DNA from: Acuticoccus yangtzensis
GTDB lineage: Bacteria; Pseudomonadota; Alphaproteobacteria; Rhizobiales; Amorphaceae
Assembly: GCF_001927245.1 (NCBI RefSeq)
Contig: NZ_MJUX01000009.1
Location: 1 to 64,000, forward strand
Direction: 5' to 3'
Length of the DNA: 64,000 nt
Within the stretch, counting starts at the first letter, position 1. Each line of letters opens with the position of its first letter. Below, piece by piece: positions 16,005 to 24,799 of the stretch. The position numbers and the translations under genes were made by a program. Under the pieces are notes generated by a model. It saw only the letters and a program-made list of their open reading frames with translations. It did no database searches and was not told the DNA's origin.

Positions 16005-18766
16005 CTTTCACCGTCAACGGCCAAGAGACGGACGCAGAACCCCGCCCCGGCCAATGCCTGCGCACATTTCTGCGCGATCAAGGGTGGTTCGGGGTCAAAA
16101 AGGGGTGCGATACCGGCGACTGCGGCGCCTGCACCGTCCACGTCGACGGTAAACCCGTCCACTCCTGTCTGATGCCCGCCGTCCGCGCCGAGGGCCGCGC
16201 GGTCACCACCATCGAAGGCCTCGCCGAGGGCCACGTCCTCCACCCCGCCCAGCAGCACTTCCTCGACGCCCAGGGCTTCCAGTGCGGCTTCTGCACCGCC
16301 GGCATGGTGATGACCACCGCCGCACTCGACCAAGGCCAGCGCACCGACCCGGACCGCCTCTTCAAAGGCAACCTCTGCCGCTGCACCGGCTACCGCCCCA
16401 TCCGTGAAGCGGTCCGCGGCCAGCCCGTCCCGCCCGGCCCTCGCGATGCTCCCGCCCCCGCCGGCCTCGCCGTCGTCACCGGCCGCGCCCGCTTCACGAT
16501 GGATGTCGCCCCCGCCGGCATCCTGCATCTCAAGATCCTGCAAAGCCCCCACGCCTCGGCCCGCATCCTCGCGATCGACACCACCGCCGCCATGGCCGTC
16601 CCCGGTGTCGTCGCCGTCCTCACCCATGCCGATGCGCCGGCCCGCTGCTTCTCCACCGCCCGTCACGAGAACCCGCTCGACGATGTCGACGACACCCGCG
16701 TGCTCGACGACGTCGTGCGCTTTGCCGGGCAGCGCGTCGCCGCCGTCGTCGCCGAAACGGAAGCCGCGGCGGAGAAGGCACGCGATCTCATCGCCGTGGA
16801 CTACGAGCTTCTGCCCGCCGTGCTCGATCCCGTCGAGGCGCTCTTGCCGGGGGCGCACATCGTCCACGACAAGCCGCTCTCGTCCCGCATCGCGAACCCG
16901 GCGCGCAACATCGTCGCCGAGCTCTCCGGCGGCACGGGTGACGTCGAGGCCGGTTTCGCCGCCGCCGACGCGGTGCACGAGGCGACCTACGAGACGCAGC
17001 GCGTCCACCACGCCCAGCTCGAAACCCACGGCGCCATCGGCTGGCTCGACGCGGAAGACCGCCTCACCGTCCGCACCTCCAGCCAGACGCCGTTCCTGAC
17101 GCGCGACGCCCTCGCCACCCTCTACGGCCTGCCGCGCGGCAAGGTGCGCGTGTTCTGCGAACGGATCGGCGGCGGCTTCGGCGGCAAGCAGGAGATGTTG
17201 ACCGAGGACATCGTCGCCCTCGCCGTGTTGAAGACGCGCCGCCCGGTGAAGCTGGAACTCACCCGCGCCGAGCAGTTCACCATGACGACCACGCGCCACC
17301 CGATGCGCATCACCGTGAAGGTCGGCGCGCGCAAGGACGGCACGCTGACCGCCATGCAGATGCACATGCTGTCCAACACCGGCGCCTACGGCAACCACGG
17401 GCCGGGCGTGCTGTTCCACGGCTCGGGCGAGTCGATCGCACTCTATCGCTGCCCCAACAAGAAGGTGGACGGGGTCGCGGTCTACACCAATCAGATGCCG
17501 TCCGGCGCCTTCCGCGGCTACGGCCTCAGCCAGACCAACTTCGCCGTCGAAAGCGCCATGAACGCGCTCGCCGCCCGCCTCGGCATCGACCCTTATGCGT
17601 TCCGCCGCAAGAACATGGTGATGCCCGGCGACCCGATGGTGTCGCTGGACGCAGGTCCGCACGACGTCGAATATGGCAGCTACGGGCTCGACCAGTGCCT
17701 CGACCTCGTGGAACGGGCGATGAGCGAGACACCACCCGCCTATGCGGAGACGAGCGCTGCGGCCACCGGCACCGGCGCGCGTGACGAGATGGGCGACCCG
17801 GCCGACTGGCTGATCGGCCGCGGCATGGCGGCCGGCATGATCGACACGATCCCGCCCCGCGGCCATATCGCCGAATGCTGGATCCGCGTGTCCGAGAGGG
17901 GCTACGAGCTCGGCACGGGCACCGCCGAGTTCGGCAACGGCACCAGCACCGTGCACGCCCAGATGGCGGCGGACGCCCTCGGCACCACCCCCTCCCGCAT
18001 CCGCCTGAAGCAGTCCGACACGGACGTCAGCGGCCACGATTCGGGCGCCTTCGGGTCCACGGGCACCGTCGTCGCCGGGGCCGCCACCTTGATCGCCGCC
18101 GAGAAGCTCGCCGGCCTCATCCGCCAGGCCGCCGCCGACCGCCTCGGCATCGCGGTGGACGCCGTCACCCTCGGCCCGGACGGCGCCACGGGAGCAGGAC
18201 GCACCCTTCCGCTCAGCACCTTCGCAGGGCTGTCGGCGGACGGGCGAACCCGCGGCACACCCCGATCGGTCGCCTTCAACGTCCAGGCCTTCGAGGTCGC
18301 GGTGCACCGGCGCTACGGCACCATCCGCATCCTGCGCAGCGTCCACGCCGCGGACGCCGGAACCGTGATCAACCCACGCCAGTGCCGCGGTCAGATCGAG
18401 GGCGGCGTGGCCCAGGCGCTCGGCGCCGCGCTCTGGGAACGGGTGATGATCGACGGCGAAGGCCGCGTGACCAACGCCGCCTTCCGCGGCTACCACATCC
18501 CCGCCATGGGTGACCTCCCGGTCACCGAGGTGCACTTCGCCGACACCTATGACAGCATCGGCCCGCTCGGCGCCAAGTCGATGTCGGAAAGCCCCTACAA
18601 CCCGGTCGCCGCGGCCCTCGCCGCCGCCATCCACGACGCGACCGGCGTCCACCTCACCGCGACCCCCTTCCTTGCCGACCAGCTCCACGGACGGCTCGGT
18701 GCCGCCCGGAGCGCCGCCGCCATTTCCCCGACCGAGGAGACTTTCCGTGACGTCATCGCCGTATGA
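16001..18766 (+). CDS. Molybdenum hydroxylase: fused 2Fe-2S and molybdopterin-binding subunits
   Basis: 921 residues combining two subunits that are separate in most relatives. Residues 1-150 are the iron-sulphur part: plant-type 2Fe-2S with Cys36, 41, 44 and 56 and a second cluster with Cys95, 98, 126 and 128 (CGFC, CRC). The rest is the molybdopterin part, with VTGRARFTMDV at its start, GGGFGGKQEM at about 385-395, FRGYGLSQTNFAVE, and the C-terminal KSMSESPYNPVAAALAAAI that supplies the active-site Glu. The family hydroxylates aldehydes or N-heterocycles with water as oxygen donor. The adjacent nucleobase-type permease favours a purine or similar heterocycle; the motifs alone do not decide the substrate. 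Confidence 0.9.
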   Translation: MTFTVNGQETDAEPRPGQCLRTFLRDQGWFGVKKGCDTGDCGACTVHVDGKPVHSCLMPAVRAEGRAVTTIEGLAEGHVLHPAQQHFLDAQGFQCGFCTAGMVMTTAALDQGQRTDPDRLFKGNLCRCTGYRPIREAVRGQPVPPGPRDAPAPAGLAVVTGRARFTMDVAPAGILHLKILQSPHASARILAIDTTAAMAVPGVVAVLTHADAPARCFSTARHENPLDDVDDTRVLDDVVRFAGQRVAAVVAETEAAAEKARDLIAVDYELLPAVLDPVEALLPGAHIVHDKPLSSRIANPARNIVAELSGGTGDVEAGFAAADAVHEATYETQRVHHAQLETHGAIGWLDAEDRLTVRTSSQTPFLTRDALATLYGLPRGKVRVFCERIGGGFGGKQEMLTEDIVALAVLKTRRPVKLELTRAEQFTMTTTRHPMRITVKVGARKDGTLTAMQMHMLSNTGAYGNHGPGVLFHGSGESIALYRCPNKKVDGVAVYTNQMPSGAFRGYGLSQTNFAVESAMNALAARLGIDPYAFRRKNMVMPGDPMVSLDAGPHDVEYGSYGLDQCLDLVERAMSETPPAYAETSAAATGTGARDEMGDPADWLIGRGMAAGMIDTIPPRGHIAECWIRVSERGYELGTGTAEFGNGTSTVHAQMAADALGTTPSRIRLKQSDTDVSGHDSGAFGSTGTVVAGAATLIAAEKLAGLIRQAAADRLGIAVDAVTLGPDGATGAGRTLPLSTFAGLSADGRTRGTPRSVAFNVQAFEVAVHRRYGTIRILRSVHAADAGTVINPRQCRGQIEGGVAQALGAALWERVMIDGEGRVTNAAFRGYHIPAMGDLPVTEVHFADTYDSIGPLGAKSMSESPYNPVAAALAAAIHDATGVHLTATPFLADQLHGRLGAARSAAAISPTEETFRDVIAV

Positions 18767-20333
18767 ATACAAGCTCTTCAACAAAAGCGACTACAGCGCC
18801 TTCTGGGCACTCTTTACGGACAATTTGATCAATCTCCTGGTGCTGTCGGGCATCTGCCGCTTCGTCTTCGGCATGCCCACGGAGATCGTCTTCGGGCGCA
18901 TCCTGCCGGGCGCGGCCATCGCCATCATGTTCGGCGTCGCCGTCTACGCTTATCTCGCCAAGCGCGCCGCCGCCAAGGCCGGGCGCGACGTCACCGCGCT
19001 CCCCTACGGCATCTCGACGCCGGTGATGTTCGTCTACCTGTTCGGTGTCATCGGGCCGATCTATTGGGCCACCAACGACCCGATGCTGGCCTGGCAGGTG
19101 GGCATCGGCGCCGGCTTCATCGGCGGCATCGTGGCCGCCCTCGGTGCCATCGTCGGCCCGATGCTGAAGGCCGTCACCCCGCGCGCGGGCATGCTCGGCA
19201 CCCTGTGCGGCATCGCGCTCGTCTTCATCGGCTCCGTGCCGCTGGCCGAGATCTTCGAGAAGCCGCTGATCGGCTTCGCCTCGCTCGCCATCATCCTGTG
19301 GGGTCTGGTCGGCCGCTTCAAGCTGCCGTTCAACGCGCCCGCGGGCCTCGCCGCGCTGGTGGTCGGCGTCGTCATCGCCATCATCCTGGGCGAATCCACC
19401 CTCAGCGTCGACGGGCTCGGCTTCTACCCGCCGCTCCCCTATTTCGGCGACCTGGTGCTCGGCATTCAGCACCTGTGGGCCAATCCCGAGCTCTTCCTCG
19501 TGCTCATCCCGGTGCAGATCTACAACTTCATCGAAACGATGAACAACGTGGAGAGCGCCGAGGCCGCGGGCGATCACTATCCCGTCGCCGTCTGCCAGGT
19601 GACGGACGGTGCGGGCACCATGGTCGGCGCGCTGTTCGGCTCGCCCTTCCCGACCACCGCCTATATCGGCCACCCGGCCTACAAGAAGATGGGCGCCCAC
19701 GCGGGCTACGTGATCGCCGTCGGCACGGTCATCCCGCTGGCGGCCTTCTTCGGCCTGCTCGCCTTCCTCGGCGACCTGATGCCGGTGGCCGCCGCCGCGC
19801 CCGTCCTCGTCTTCGTCGCCCTGTCGCTGGTCACCAACACGGCGGGCTCGGTGCGGCCGGAGCACATGGCCGCCGTCGCCTTCGCCATCCTGCCCCACGT
19901 GTCGGACTTCCTCATCGTCAAATGGGGCTCGCTGATGGGGGCGCTCAGCGCCGCCGGTGTCGAGGGTCTGCCGCAGCTCGGCGACCCGGCCCTCACCGCC
20001 GCCATGCTGCAGCAGGGCGCGCACTATACCGGCCACCTGGCGCTGTCCCAGGGCGCGATCCTCACCGGCCTCATCTGGGGCGCCATCGTCGCCTCGCTGA
20101 TCGACGGTGAGTTCAAGGTCGCGGGCGGCTTCACCCTGGCGGGCGCGGCGATGGCCTCGGTCGGCATCATCCACGGCGCCAGCCTGCACATGCCGACGCT
20201 GGCCGGGCCGACCGGCGGCTATCTCCTCGCCGCCGCCTTCTTCCTCATCTACCCGCTCGTCCTGGGCGACAAGGCCGCCGACCGTGTCGAGGCGGGGCCG
20301 GACGGCATCGCCCCGCCCGCCCCGGCGGAATAA
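18747..20333 (+). CDS. NCS2/xanthine-uracil-type permease
   Basis: 528 residues with about 12-14 membrane helices. Characteristic segments are RDVTALPYGISTPVMFVYLF (helix 3 region), PVQIYNFIETMNNVESAEAA with the conserved Glu, and the discontinuous GSPFPTTAYIGHPAYKKMGA. These resemble the NCS2 superfamily that imports purines, pyrimidines or similar rings by proton symport, in a divergent branch. The start is GTG at 18747, 7 bp after GAGGAG, and overlaps the last 20 bp of the hydroxylase gene in another frame. Coupling with the hydroxylase suggests that it imports the enzyme substrate. Confidence 0.85.
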   Translation: MTSSPYEYKLFNKSDYSAFWALFTDNLINLLVLSGICRFVFGMPTEIVFGRILPGAAIAIMFGVAVYAYLAKRAAAKAGRDVTALPYGISTPVMFVYLFGVIGPIYWATNDPMLAWQVGIGAGFIGGIVAALGAIVGPMLKAVTPRAGMLGTLCGIALVFIGSVPLAEIFEKPLIGFASLAIILWGLVGRFKLPFNAPAGLAALVVGVVIAIILGESTLSVDGLGFYPPLPYFGDLVLGIQHLWANPELFLVLIPVQIYNFIETMNNVESAEAAGDHYPVAVCQVTDGAGTMVGALFGSPFPTTAYIGHPAYKKMGAHAGYVIAVGTVIPLAAFFGLLAFLGDLMPVAAAAPVLVFVALSLVTNTAGSVRPEHMAAVAFAILPHVSDFLIVKWGSLMGALSAAGVEGLPQLGDPALTAAMLQQGAHYTGHLALSQGAILTGLIWGAIVASLIDGEFKVAGGFTLAGAAMASVGIIHGASLHMPTLAGPTGGYLLAAAFFLIYPLVLGDKAADRVEAGPDGIAPPAPAE

Positions 20334-20341
20334 GAAGCGCA

Positions 20342-20363
20342 CCCGCCGGACCCGTCCGGCGGG
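20342..20363. terminator. Hairpin between the convergent permease and HAD genes
   Basis: CCCGCCGGAC and GTCCGGCGGG form a 10-bp stem with a very small loop. A second long stem, GCCGCGGAC (20374-20382) with GTCCGCGGC (20401-20409), follows. Together they could stop transcripts from both sides, but T tracts are poor. Confidence 0.5.
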
Positions 20364-20418
20364 CCGCCTCGGCGCCGCGGACGCCCTCGTCGCGCGGGGT
20401 GTCCGCGGCGTCGTCGTT

Positions 20419-21147
20419 TCAGGCGGCGGGCATCTCCATCGCGGGGGCCGCCACTGCGGCAACCGTCACGCCCAGCAGCGCCGCCAGTTCATCCGCCGAG
20501 GTCGCGACCGCCACCGCCCCCGCCTCGCGCAGGATGGCGACGCGGTTCGGGCGCGGATCGCCCGGCGTCACGAAGCCGATCGGCGTCACCCCCGCCCCCA
20601 AGGCCGCTGCGATGCCGGGCGGGTTGTCGTCGATCATCACCGCGTCCGCCGCGTCCGCGCCGAGCCGCTCCAGGCACAGCGCCACGAGGTCCGGCGCAGG
20701 CTTCGGCCGCGCCACCATCTGCGCCGAATAGACGTGCGCCCCGAACGGCTCGCGCACCGGAAGCCGCCCGAGCGAATTGTTCAGCCGGTCCACCTCGCTG
20801 TTGGAGGCGACGCACATCGGCCTGCCCGACGCGCCCACCGCCCGAACCAGCGCCTCGATCCCCTCGATCGCCGTCAGCTCCCGCGCGAAAGCCTCCAGAA
20901 TGCGCGGCCGCGTCCCGTCCAGAATCGCCAGCGGATCGGCGATGCCGTCCTCAGCGCGCATCAGCTCCACCATCGTCGTCTTGGCGAGGCCGGTGAAGCG
21001 CAAGTGCACCGTCTCGCCGGTCATCGGATGGCCCGCCTCGGTCAGCGCCTCGGCCAGGATCCGCGCCGACATCATCTCGCTGTCGATCAGAACCCCGTCA
21101 CAGTCGAAGATCACCGCGCCCTGCGGCAAGGACGCCGCGCCGGTCAT
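20419..21147 (-). CDS. HAD-superfamily phosphatase (phosphoglycolate phosphatase / beta-phosphoglucomutase-like)
   Basis: 242 residues. Motif I is VIFDCDGVLIDSE (nucleophile Asp and acid Asp, about residues 13-25), motif II is CVASNS, motif III is the Lys of ARPKPAPDL and motif IV is VMIDDNPPG. A cap of the subclass I type lies between motifs I and II. Such enzymes dephosphorylate small phosphate esters. Its ATG overlaps the stop of the glycerophosphodiesterase gene by 4 bp, and it is the last gene of the Dpp-type operon. A role in removing phosphate from the released phosphomonoester fits but is inferred. Confidence 0.88.
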   Translation of the reverse strand: MTGAASLPQGAVIFDCDGVLIDSEMMSARILAEALTEAGHPMTGETVHLRFTGLAKTTMVELMRAEDGIADPLAILDGTRPRILEAFARELTAIEGIEALVRAVGASGRPMCVASNSEVDRLNNSLGRLPVREPFGAHVYSAQMVARPKPAPDLVALCLERLGADAADAVMIDDNPPGIAAALGAGVTPIGFVTPGDPRPNRVAILREAGAVAVATSADELAALLGVTVAAVAAPAMEMPAA

Positions 21148-21911
21148 GCATAATCCCGGTAGCGGCTCTCGCCGAACGCGCCGTCCCGGCAGGTCAGCGC
21201 CAGGTCCGGCCGGTCTGTCGTCATGTTGCCGACGCCGCGCGCCAGAAATTCACGCATCGTCGCCTCGTCGTTCACGGTCCACACGCACACTCGCTCCACG
21301 TCCCAGGACGCCGCCACGGCATCCCACTCGGGTTCGAGGAAATCGTGGCGCAGCGCCATCACGTCGGCAAGGCCGTGAACGCGGCCGATGAACGCGGCCA
21401 GCCCGCCCTGCCGCGTGATCCACGCCTCGTCCGCCGACACCAGGCGGCGGATCCCTGGCGCAGCGTCACGGCACGCCTCCAGCACGTCGACCGAGAAGGA
21501 CGTTAGATGGCAGCGCGGCCCCAGCCCGCGCGCCGTAACCGCCTCGGCCACCTTCGCGGCCAGGCCCTCATAAGGCCGCCCATCCACGCCGAGCTTCAGC
21601 TCAACATGCAGCCCCAGCCCCTCGGCGGGGGCGAGGATGTCCAAGACGTCACCCAAGGCCGGCAACCCGTCCTCGCTATCGGTCAACCGCACCGCACGCC
21701 GCGCGTCCGGCGTCAGCGCCGCGACCGGTCCGGCGGCGTCGGTGGTGCGGTCCAGAGTGGCATCGTGGATCACCACGACCTCACCCGCGTCCGTCAGGTG
21801 AACGTCGAACTCGATCGCGTCGCACGCCAGCGCCACGGCGTTGCGGAAGCCGGTGGCGGAATTCTCGGCCCACAGATTGCGGGCACCGCGATGGCCGATG
21901 ATGGCGGTCAT
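21144..21911 (-). CDS. Glycerophosphodiester phosphodiesterase (UgpQ-like)
   Basis: 255 residues, without a signal peptide, so cytoplasmic like UgpQ. It hydrolyses glycerophosphodiesters to glycerol-3-phosphate and an alcohol. The GDPD motifs are in order: IIGHRGARNLWAENSATGFR (catalytic His), AIEFDVHLTDAGEVVVIHDA (metal ligands Glu and Asp, second catalytic His), the LHVELK strand with its Glu, and the C-terminal VCVWTVNDEATMREFLARGV with the family Trp. It lies 12 bp after a permease gene and overlaps the HAD gene. That placement suggests that the importer brings in its substrate. Confidence 0.92.
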   Translation of the reverse strand: MTAIIGHRGARNLWAENSATGFRNAVALACDAIEFDVHLTDAGEVVVIHDATLDRTTDAAGPVAALTPDARRAVRLTDSEDGLPALGDVLDILAPAEGLGLHVELKLGVDGRPYEGLAAKVAEAVTARGLGPRCHLTSFSVDVLEACRDAAPGIRRLVSADEAWITRQGGLAAFIGRVHGLADVMALRHDFLEPEWDAVAASWDVERVCVWTVNDEATMREFLARGVGNMTTDRPDLALTCRDGAFGESRYRDYA

Positions 21912-21923
21912 GAAACGTCTCCG

Positions 21924-22799
21924 TCAGCGGATGGTGGGGTCGAGCTTGTCGCGCAGCCAGTCGCCGACCAGCGAAATGGACAGCGTGGTCAACGAGATGA
22001 CCACAGCGGGCGCCAGCATGATCCACGGCGCCGTGGTGAGATACTCGCGCCCGAAGCCGATCATGTTGCCCAGCGACGTCTCCGGCGGCTGCACGCCGAG
22101 GCCGAGAAACGAGAGCCCCGATTCCATCAGGATGATTTCGGGAAAGGTCAGCGTCATCGACACGATCAGCGTCGACGCCACGTTGGGCAGGATGTGCTTC
22201 AGGTACACCCGCGCCGGTGTGCCGCCGAGCTGCACCACCGCCGCGGCATAGCCCTGCGCCCCGGCCGAGATGGCGAGGCCGCGGGCGATGCGCGCATAGC
22301 GCTCCCACCCGTAAAACCCCATCAGCGCCACCAGCAGCACCATGGAGGAGCCGAAGAAGGCCAGCACCGCCAATGACATGATGAGGAAGGGCAGCGCCGC
22401 CTGAAAGTCCGCCAGCATGATGACGATGTGTTCCGCCAGCCCCCGGAACCGCGCCGCCAAAAAGCCGAGCGTCGTGCCGAACACGGCCGACAGGATCGTC
22501 GCCCCGAAGGCGATGACGAACGACACCTGCACCGACTGGATGAGCCGCGAAAGCACGTCGCGCCCCAACTCGTCGGTGCCGAGGAGGTGCCCCGGCGTCA
22601 GCGGCGGAACGAGGCGCGCCATCAGGTCCATCTGCGTGATCGAATAGGGCCGCAGCCAATCGGCGAAGACGGCGACGAAAAGCGTCGCGCCCAGCCAGAC
22701 CATGCCGAAGGCGACGCTCCACGGAACCAGACGGCGCAGGCGCGTCGTCAGTCCGGGGCGGCGCACGGCGGGGGCGGCGGCGATGTCGGTGAGGGCCAT
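21924..22799 (-). CDS. Dpp/Opp-type ABC transporter permease C
   Basis: 291 residues. It has an N-terminal membrane anchor, the family sequence GHLLGTDELGRDVLSRLIQS near residues 69-88, and the ATPase-contact loop region (YAAAVVQLGGTPARVYLKHI followed by LPNVASTLIVS). It ends in the usual MGF-like segment before DWLRDKLDPTIR. It forms the inner-membrane channel with the DppB-like protein. Spacing is 12 bp from the permease B gene and 12 bp to the phosphodiesterase gene. Members import peptides but also other polar solutes, and here the neighbours point to a phosphorylated compound. Confidence 0.9.
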   Translation of the reverse strand: MALTDIAAAPAVRRPGLTTRLRRLVPWSVAFGMVWLGATLFVAVFADWLRPYSITQMDLMARLVPPLTPGHLLGTDELGRDVLSRLIQSVQVSFVIAFGATILSAVFGTTLGFLAARFRGLAEHIVIMLADFQAALPFLIMSLAVLAFFGSSMVLLVALMGFYGWERYARIARGLAISAGAQGYAAAVVQLGGTPARVYLKHILPNVASTLIVSMTLTFPEIILMESGLSFLGLGVQPPETSLGNMIGFGREYLTTAPWIMLAPAVVISLTTLSISLVGDWLRDKLDPTIR

Positions 22800-22811
22800 G
22801 GTTGCCTCCGC

Positions 22812-23738
22812 TCAGTGGGCCGCGTGGCCGCGCAAACGCGGGTCCAGCCAGCCGTACAAAAGGTCGACGACGAGGTTCGACACCACCATCACCGCCGCCA
22901 CGAGGAGAAGGATGCACTGCACCACCGCCAGGTCGCGGTTGGTGACCGAGACGATGAGCAGGCGGCCGATGCCGGGCCAGCTGAAGATCGTCTCCACCAC
23001 CACCGCGCCCGCCAGCAGCGAGCCCACCATGAAACCGACGATGGTCACGATCGGCACCGCCGCGTTGGGCAGCGCATGGCCGCGCACCACGCTGCCCCAG
23101 GTCACCCCCTTGGCCGACGCGGTGCGGATATAAGGCTGCCCCATCACCTCGATCATCGCCGAGCGCGAAAAGCGGGCGAGGATGCCGATGCCGCCGACGC
23201 TCATCGCGATGACGGGGAGGATGGCGTGCTGCCAAGTCGCATCGCCGCCCGACGGCAACCATCCCAGCGTGACCGCGAAGACCAGCACCAGCACCAGCCC
23301 CATGACGAAGGACGGGATGGTGAAGCCCATCACCGCGCCGAGGATCACCCCGCGGTCGATGGCGCTATCGCGGTGCAGCGCGGCATAGATCCCGGCCGGA
23401 ATGCCGATGGCGAGTTGCAGCAGCAGCGCCGGAAGCGTCAGCTCCAACGTCGCCGGGATGCGCTCGACGACGAGGTCCAGCGCAGGCGACTGGCCGCGCA
23501 TGGAGACCCCGAAATCGCCGGTGAAGATCGCCTGGATGTAGGCGACATATTGCACCCACACCGGCTGATCGAGGCCCCATGCGGCGCGGAAGGCGTTGAC
23601 CGCCTCGATCGGCGCATCCGGCCCCATGATGACGGCGGCCGGGTCGCCGGACAGGCGCAGCACAACGAAGGCGAAGGTCATCACCGCGATGATGGTGACG
23701 AAGGCGCGGCCGAAACGGATCAGGACGAAACGGAACAT
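22812..23738 (-). CDS. Dpp/Opp-type ABC transporter permease B
   Basis: 308 residues with six helices. The N-terminal MFRFVLIRFGRAFVTIIAVM helix, the long periplasmic loop with GLDQPVWVQYVAYIQAIFTG and DFGVSMRGQSP, the conserved loop YIRTASAKGVTWGSVVRGHA that meets the ATPases, and the ending RDLAVVQCILLLVAAVMVVS are all typical of DppB. It is placed 32 bp after the ATPase F gene. Confidence 0.92.
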   Translation of the reverse strand: MFRFVLIRFGRAFVTIIAVMTFAFVVLRLSGDPAAVIMGPDAPIEAVNAFRAAWGLDQPVWVQYVAYIQAIFTGDFGVSMRGQSPALDLVVERIPATLELTLPALLLQLAIGIPAGIYAALHRDSAIDRGVILGAVMGFTIPSFVMGLVLVLVFAVTLGWLPSGGDATWQHAILPVIAMSVGGIGILARFSRSAMIEVMGQPYIRTASAKGVTWGSVVRGHALPNAAVPIVTIVGFMVGSLLAGAVVVETIFSWPGIGRLLIVSVTNRDLAVVQCILLLVAAVMVVSNLVVDLLYGWLDPRLRGHAAH

Positions 23739-23770
23739 GACGGACTCTCAGGCGGGCGGGCGGACGGGCG

Positions 23771-24799
23771 TCAGGCGGCGAGGCGATCTGCGCCGCCGAC
23801 GAGGTGACACGCGGCGCGGCGACCGGCGGCGGTGGGAACGAGCGCCGGCGCCTCGGCGCGGCAGGAGGCGACGGCGTGCGGGCAGCGCGGGTGGAAGGCG
23901 CATCCGGCCGGGCGCGCCGCGGGGTTGGGCGGCTCGCCCTTCAGGATCATCCGCCCGTCCAGCCGCTTTCCGGGCGCCGGAACGGACGACACCAGCGCCT
24001 GCGTATAAGGGTGCTGCGGCGCGGCGAAGACGGCCTCCACCGGCCCCTCCTCGACGATCTCGCCGAGGTACATCACCGCCACCCTGTCGGCGAGATTGCG
24101 CACCACCTTCAGGTCGTGGCTGATGAACACCATGGCGAGGCCGTTCGCCGCCTGCATGTCGGCCAGAAGGTTCACCACCTGCGCCTGAATGGAGACGTCG
24201 AGCGCGGACACCGGCTCGTCGCACACCAGAAGCGACGGGCCGCAGGCGAGCGCGCGGGCGATGACGACACGCTGACGCTGCCCGCCGGACAGTTCGTGCG
24301 GATAGCGCCCCGCCTGGTCCGGCCGCAGCCCCACCGCCTGCATCAGCTCGGCGACGCGGGCGCGCCGCTCGGCCCGGTTGCCGCGGGCGTGGATGTCCAG
24401 CGGCTCGCGGATCTGGTCGGCGATGGTCAGGCGCTTGTCGAGCGCGGCGAGCGGGTCCTGATGCACCATCTGCATGTGCGCCCTCAGCGCGCGCCATGCC
24501 GGTGTGCCGGCGGCGGGCAGCGGCGCGCCCGCGAAGCGAACCACACCCTCCTGCGACGGGTCGACGCCGAGCAGCATCCGCCCCAACGTGGACTTGCCGG
24601 ACCCGCTCTCGCCGACGATGCCGAGCGTCTCCCCCTGCGCCACCTTCAGGCTGACGCCGTTGACCGCACGCACCGGAACCGGCTGCCCGAACAAGCCCTT
24701 GCGCGTCTCGTAAATGCGAACGAGGCCGTCCGCCTCCAGCAGCGGCGCCGCCTTTCGTGGCGTGTCTCGGGTTACGTCCGGCATCACATCCAGCGTCAC
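23771..24799 (-). CDS. Dpp/Opp-type ABC transporter ATPase F
   Basis: 342 residues. The ATP-binding site comprises Walker [10 protein letters not shown]-loop VHQDPLAALDKRLT, signature [15 protein letters not shown] and Walker B LLVCDEPVSALD. The C-terminal oligopeptide-type extension with a Cys cluster (GCAFHPRCPHAVASCRAEAP) is present; it binds a 4Fe-4S cluster in some relatives. The ATG at 24799 overlaps the end of the DppD-like gene by 4 bp. Confidence 0.93.
   Translation of the reverse strand: MTLDVMPDVTRDTPRKAAPLLEADGLVRIYETRKGLFGQPVPVRAVNGVSLKVAQGETLGIVGESGSGKSTLGRMLLGVDPSQEGVVRFAGAPLPAAGTPAWRALRAHMQMVHQDPLAALDKRLTIADQIREPLDIHARGNRAERRARVAELMQAVGLRPDQAGRYPHELSGGQRQRVVIARALACGPSLLVCDEPVSALDVSIQAQVVNLLADMQAANGLAMVFISHDLKVVRNLADRVAVMYLGEIVEEGPVEAVFAAPQHPYTQALVSSVPAPGKRLDGRMILKGEPPNPAARPAGCAFHPRCPHAVASCRAEAPALVPTAAGRRAACHLVGGADRLAA

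Noticed and set aside
15428-18784. A 1118-residue minus-strand frame
   Set aside because: It lies opposite the molybdenum hydroxylase genes, whose cofactor motifs are complete. Long antisense frames are expected at this GC content.
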